Shown: in pieces, positions 63,963-64,000 of the stretch | How the letters are laid out: each line of letters begins with the position of its first letter | Numbering within the stretch: the first letter of the stretch is position 1 | NCBI RefSeq assembly: GCF_007896845.1 | Contig: NZ_VOHS01000005.1 | Coordinates: 124,001-188,000 of the forward strand | DNA length: 64,000 nt | DNA from: Chitinophaga pinensis | GTDB taxonomy: Bacteria > Bacteroidota > Bacteroidia > Chitinophagales > Chitinophagaceae | Reading direction: 5' to 3' | The notes under the pieces: model-generated | What the model was told of the DNA's origin: nothing | The model's database searches: none | Seen by the model: the letters and a program-made list of their open reading frames with translations, nothing else | Made by a program: the position numbers and the translations under genes

Positions 63963-64000
63963 TGTTCGTTCCAGATTTCCCAGCTGGCTTCCGCCTGCAG
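63959..64000 (-). CDS. C-terminal end of an unidentified gene (start outside window)
   Basis: The last 13 codons before TAA read LQAEASWEIWNEQ. Assigned because a strong bidirectional terminator sits next to it and the frame is open to the edge. Too short for identification. Confidence 0.5.
   Translation of the reverse strand: MQAEASWEIWNEQ

Overview
The window looks like a chromosomal segment of a Bacteroidota bacterium of the Chitinophagaceae, most likely Chitinophaga or a close relative. Supporting signs are STN-type TonB receptors with FecR regulators, a type IX secretion plug protein (DUF5103), a TamL-like lipoprotein BamA homologue, DUF4254, DUF4397 and DUF1579 proteins, few Shine-Dalgarno sequences, and promoters of the Bacteroidota form TTTG-N19-TAnnTTTG. 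The species is an inference from protein families; no rRNA gene is present.

Layout. 1-7.4 kb: an incomplete GH127-like glycosidase, then housekeeping and envelope genes (HAD phosphatase, SDR/DUF2867, TerC, methyltransferase, thioesterase, tRNA-Gln, a DUF4254-GT9 LPS pair). 7.5-16.1 kb: an ECF sigma factor with an S41 protease lipoprotein, facing a FecR - TonB receptor - beta-helix lipoprotein - small lipoprotein operon. 17-20 kb: an APC permease, an OmpH/Skp-like protein and a DUF4397 lipoprotein. 20-36 kb: the transcription/translation core on the minus strand. In transcription order this is tRNA-Thr, -Tyr, -Gly, -Thr, a degenerate tRNA, tuf, tRNA-Trp, secE and nusG, then after a break rplK, rplA, rplJ, rplL, rpoB and rpoC. 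A transglutaminase-like gene and a DUF1579 gene sit between nusG and rplK, and rplK has its own promoter. 36-40 kb: hpf, a decayed tandem array of xerC 3' ends, xerC, rpsU, ribE and a nitronate monooxygenase. 40-45 kb: AraC-SDR, DinB and a divergent HxlR / DoxX-azoreductase redox locus. 45.7-52.6 kb: a SpoIIM-DUF4129-DUF4350-MoxR-DUF58 operon flanked by two RDD genes. 52.7-64 kb: SRP RNA, fructose-6-phosphate aldolase family, NDH-2, T9SS plug, FtsX-like permease, SpoU methyltransferase, TamL, truB and a methyltransferase.

How genes work together. Core information processing dominates 20-38 kb, and hairpins in the rplL-rpoB and rpoB-rpoC spacers may set subunit ratios. The 7.5-16 kb locus is probably a surface-sensing and uptake system. 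The 45-52 kb module is probably an envelope AAA+/VWA chaperone system. DoxX-AzoR-HxlR resembles quinone- and azo-responsive switches of the YodB/QsrR type.

The observations most worth following are a 143-bp-period decayed duplication of the XerC C-terminus, a tRNA-like gene with a collapsed anticodon arm beside tuf, a 64-bp perfect palindrome, a set of start codons 4-5 nt behind -7 promoter boxes (probable leaderless mRNAs), and the FecR/TonB operon without an adjacent sigma gene. I found no phage, insertion sequence, CRISPR array or defence system.
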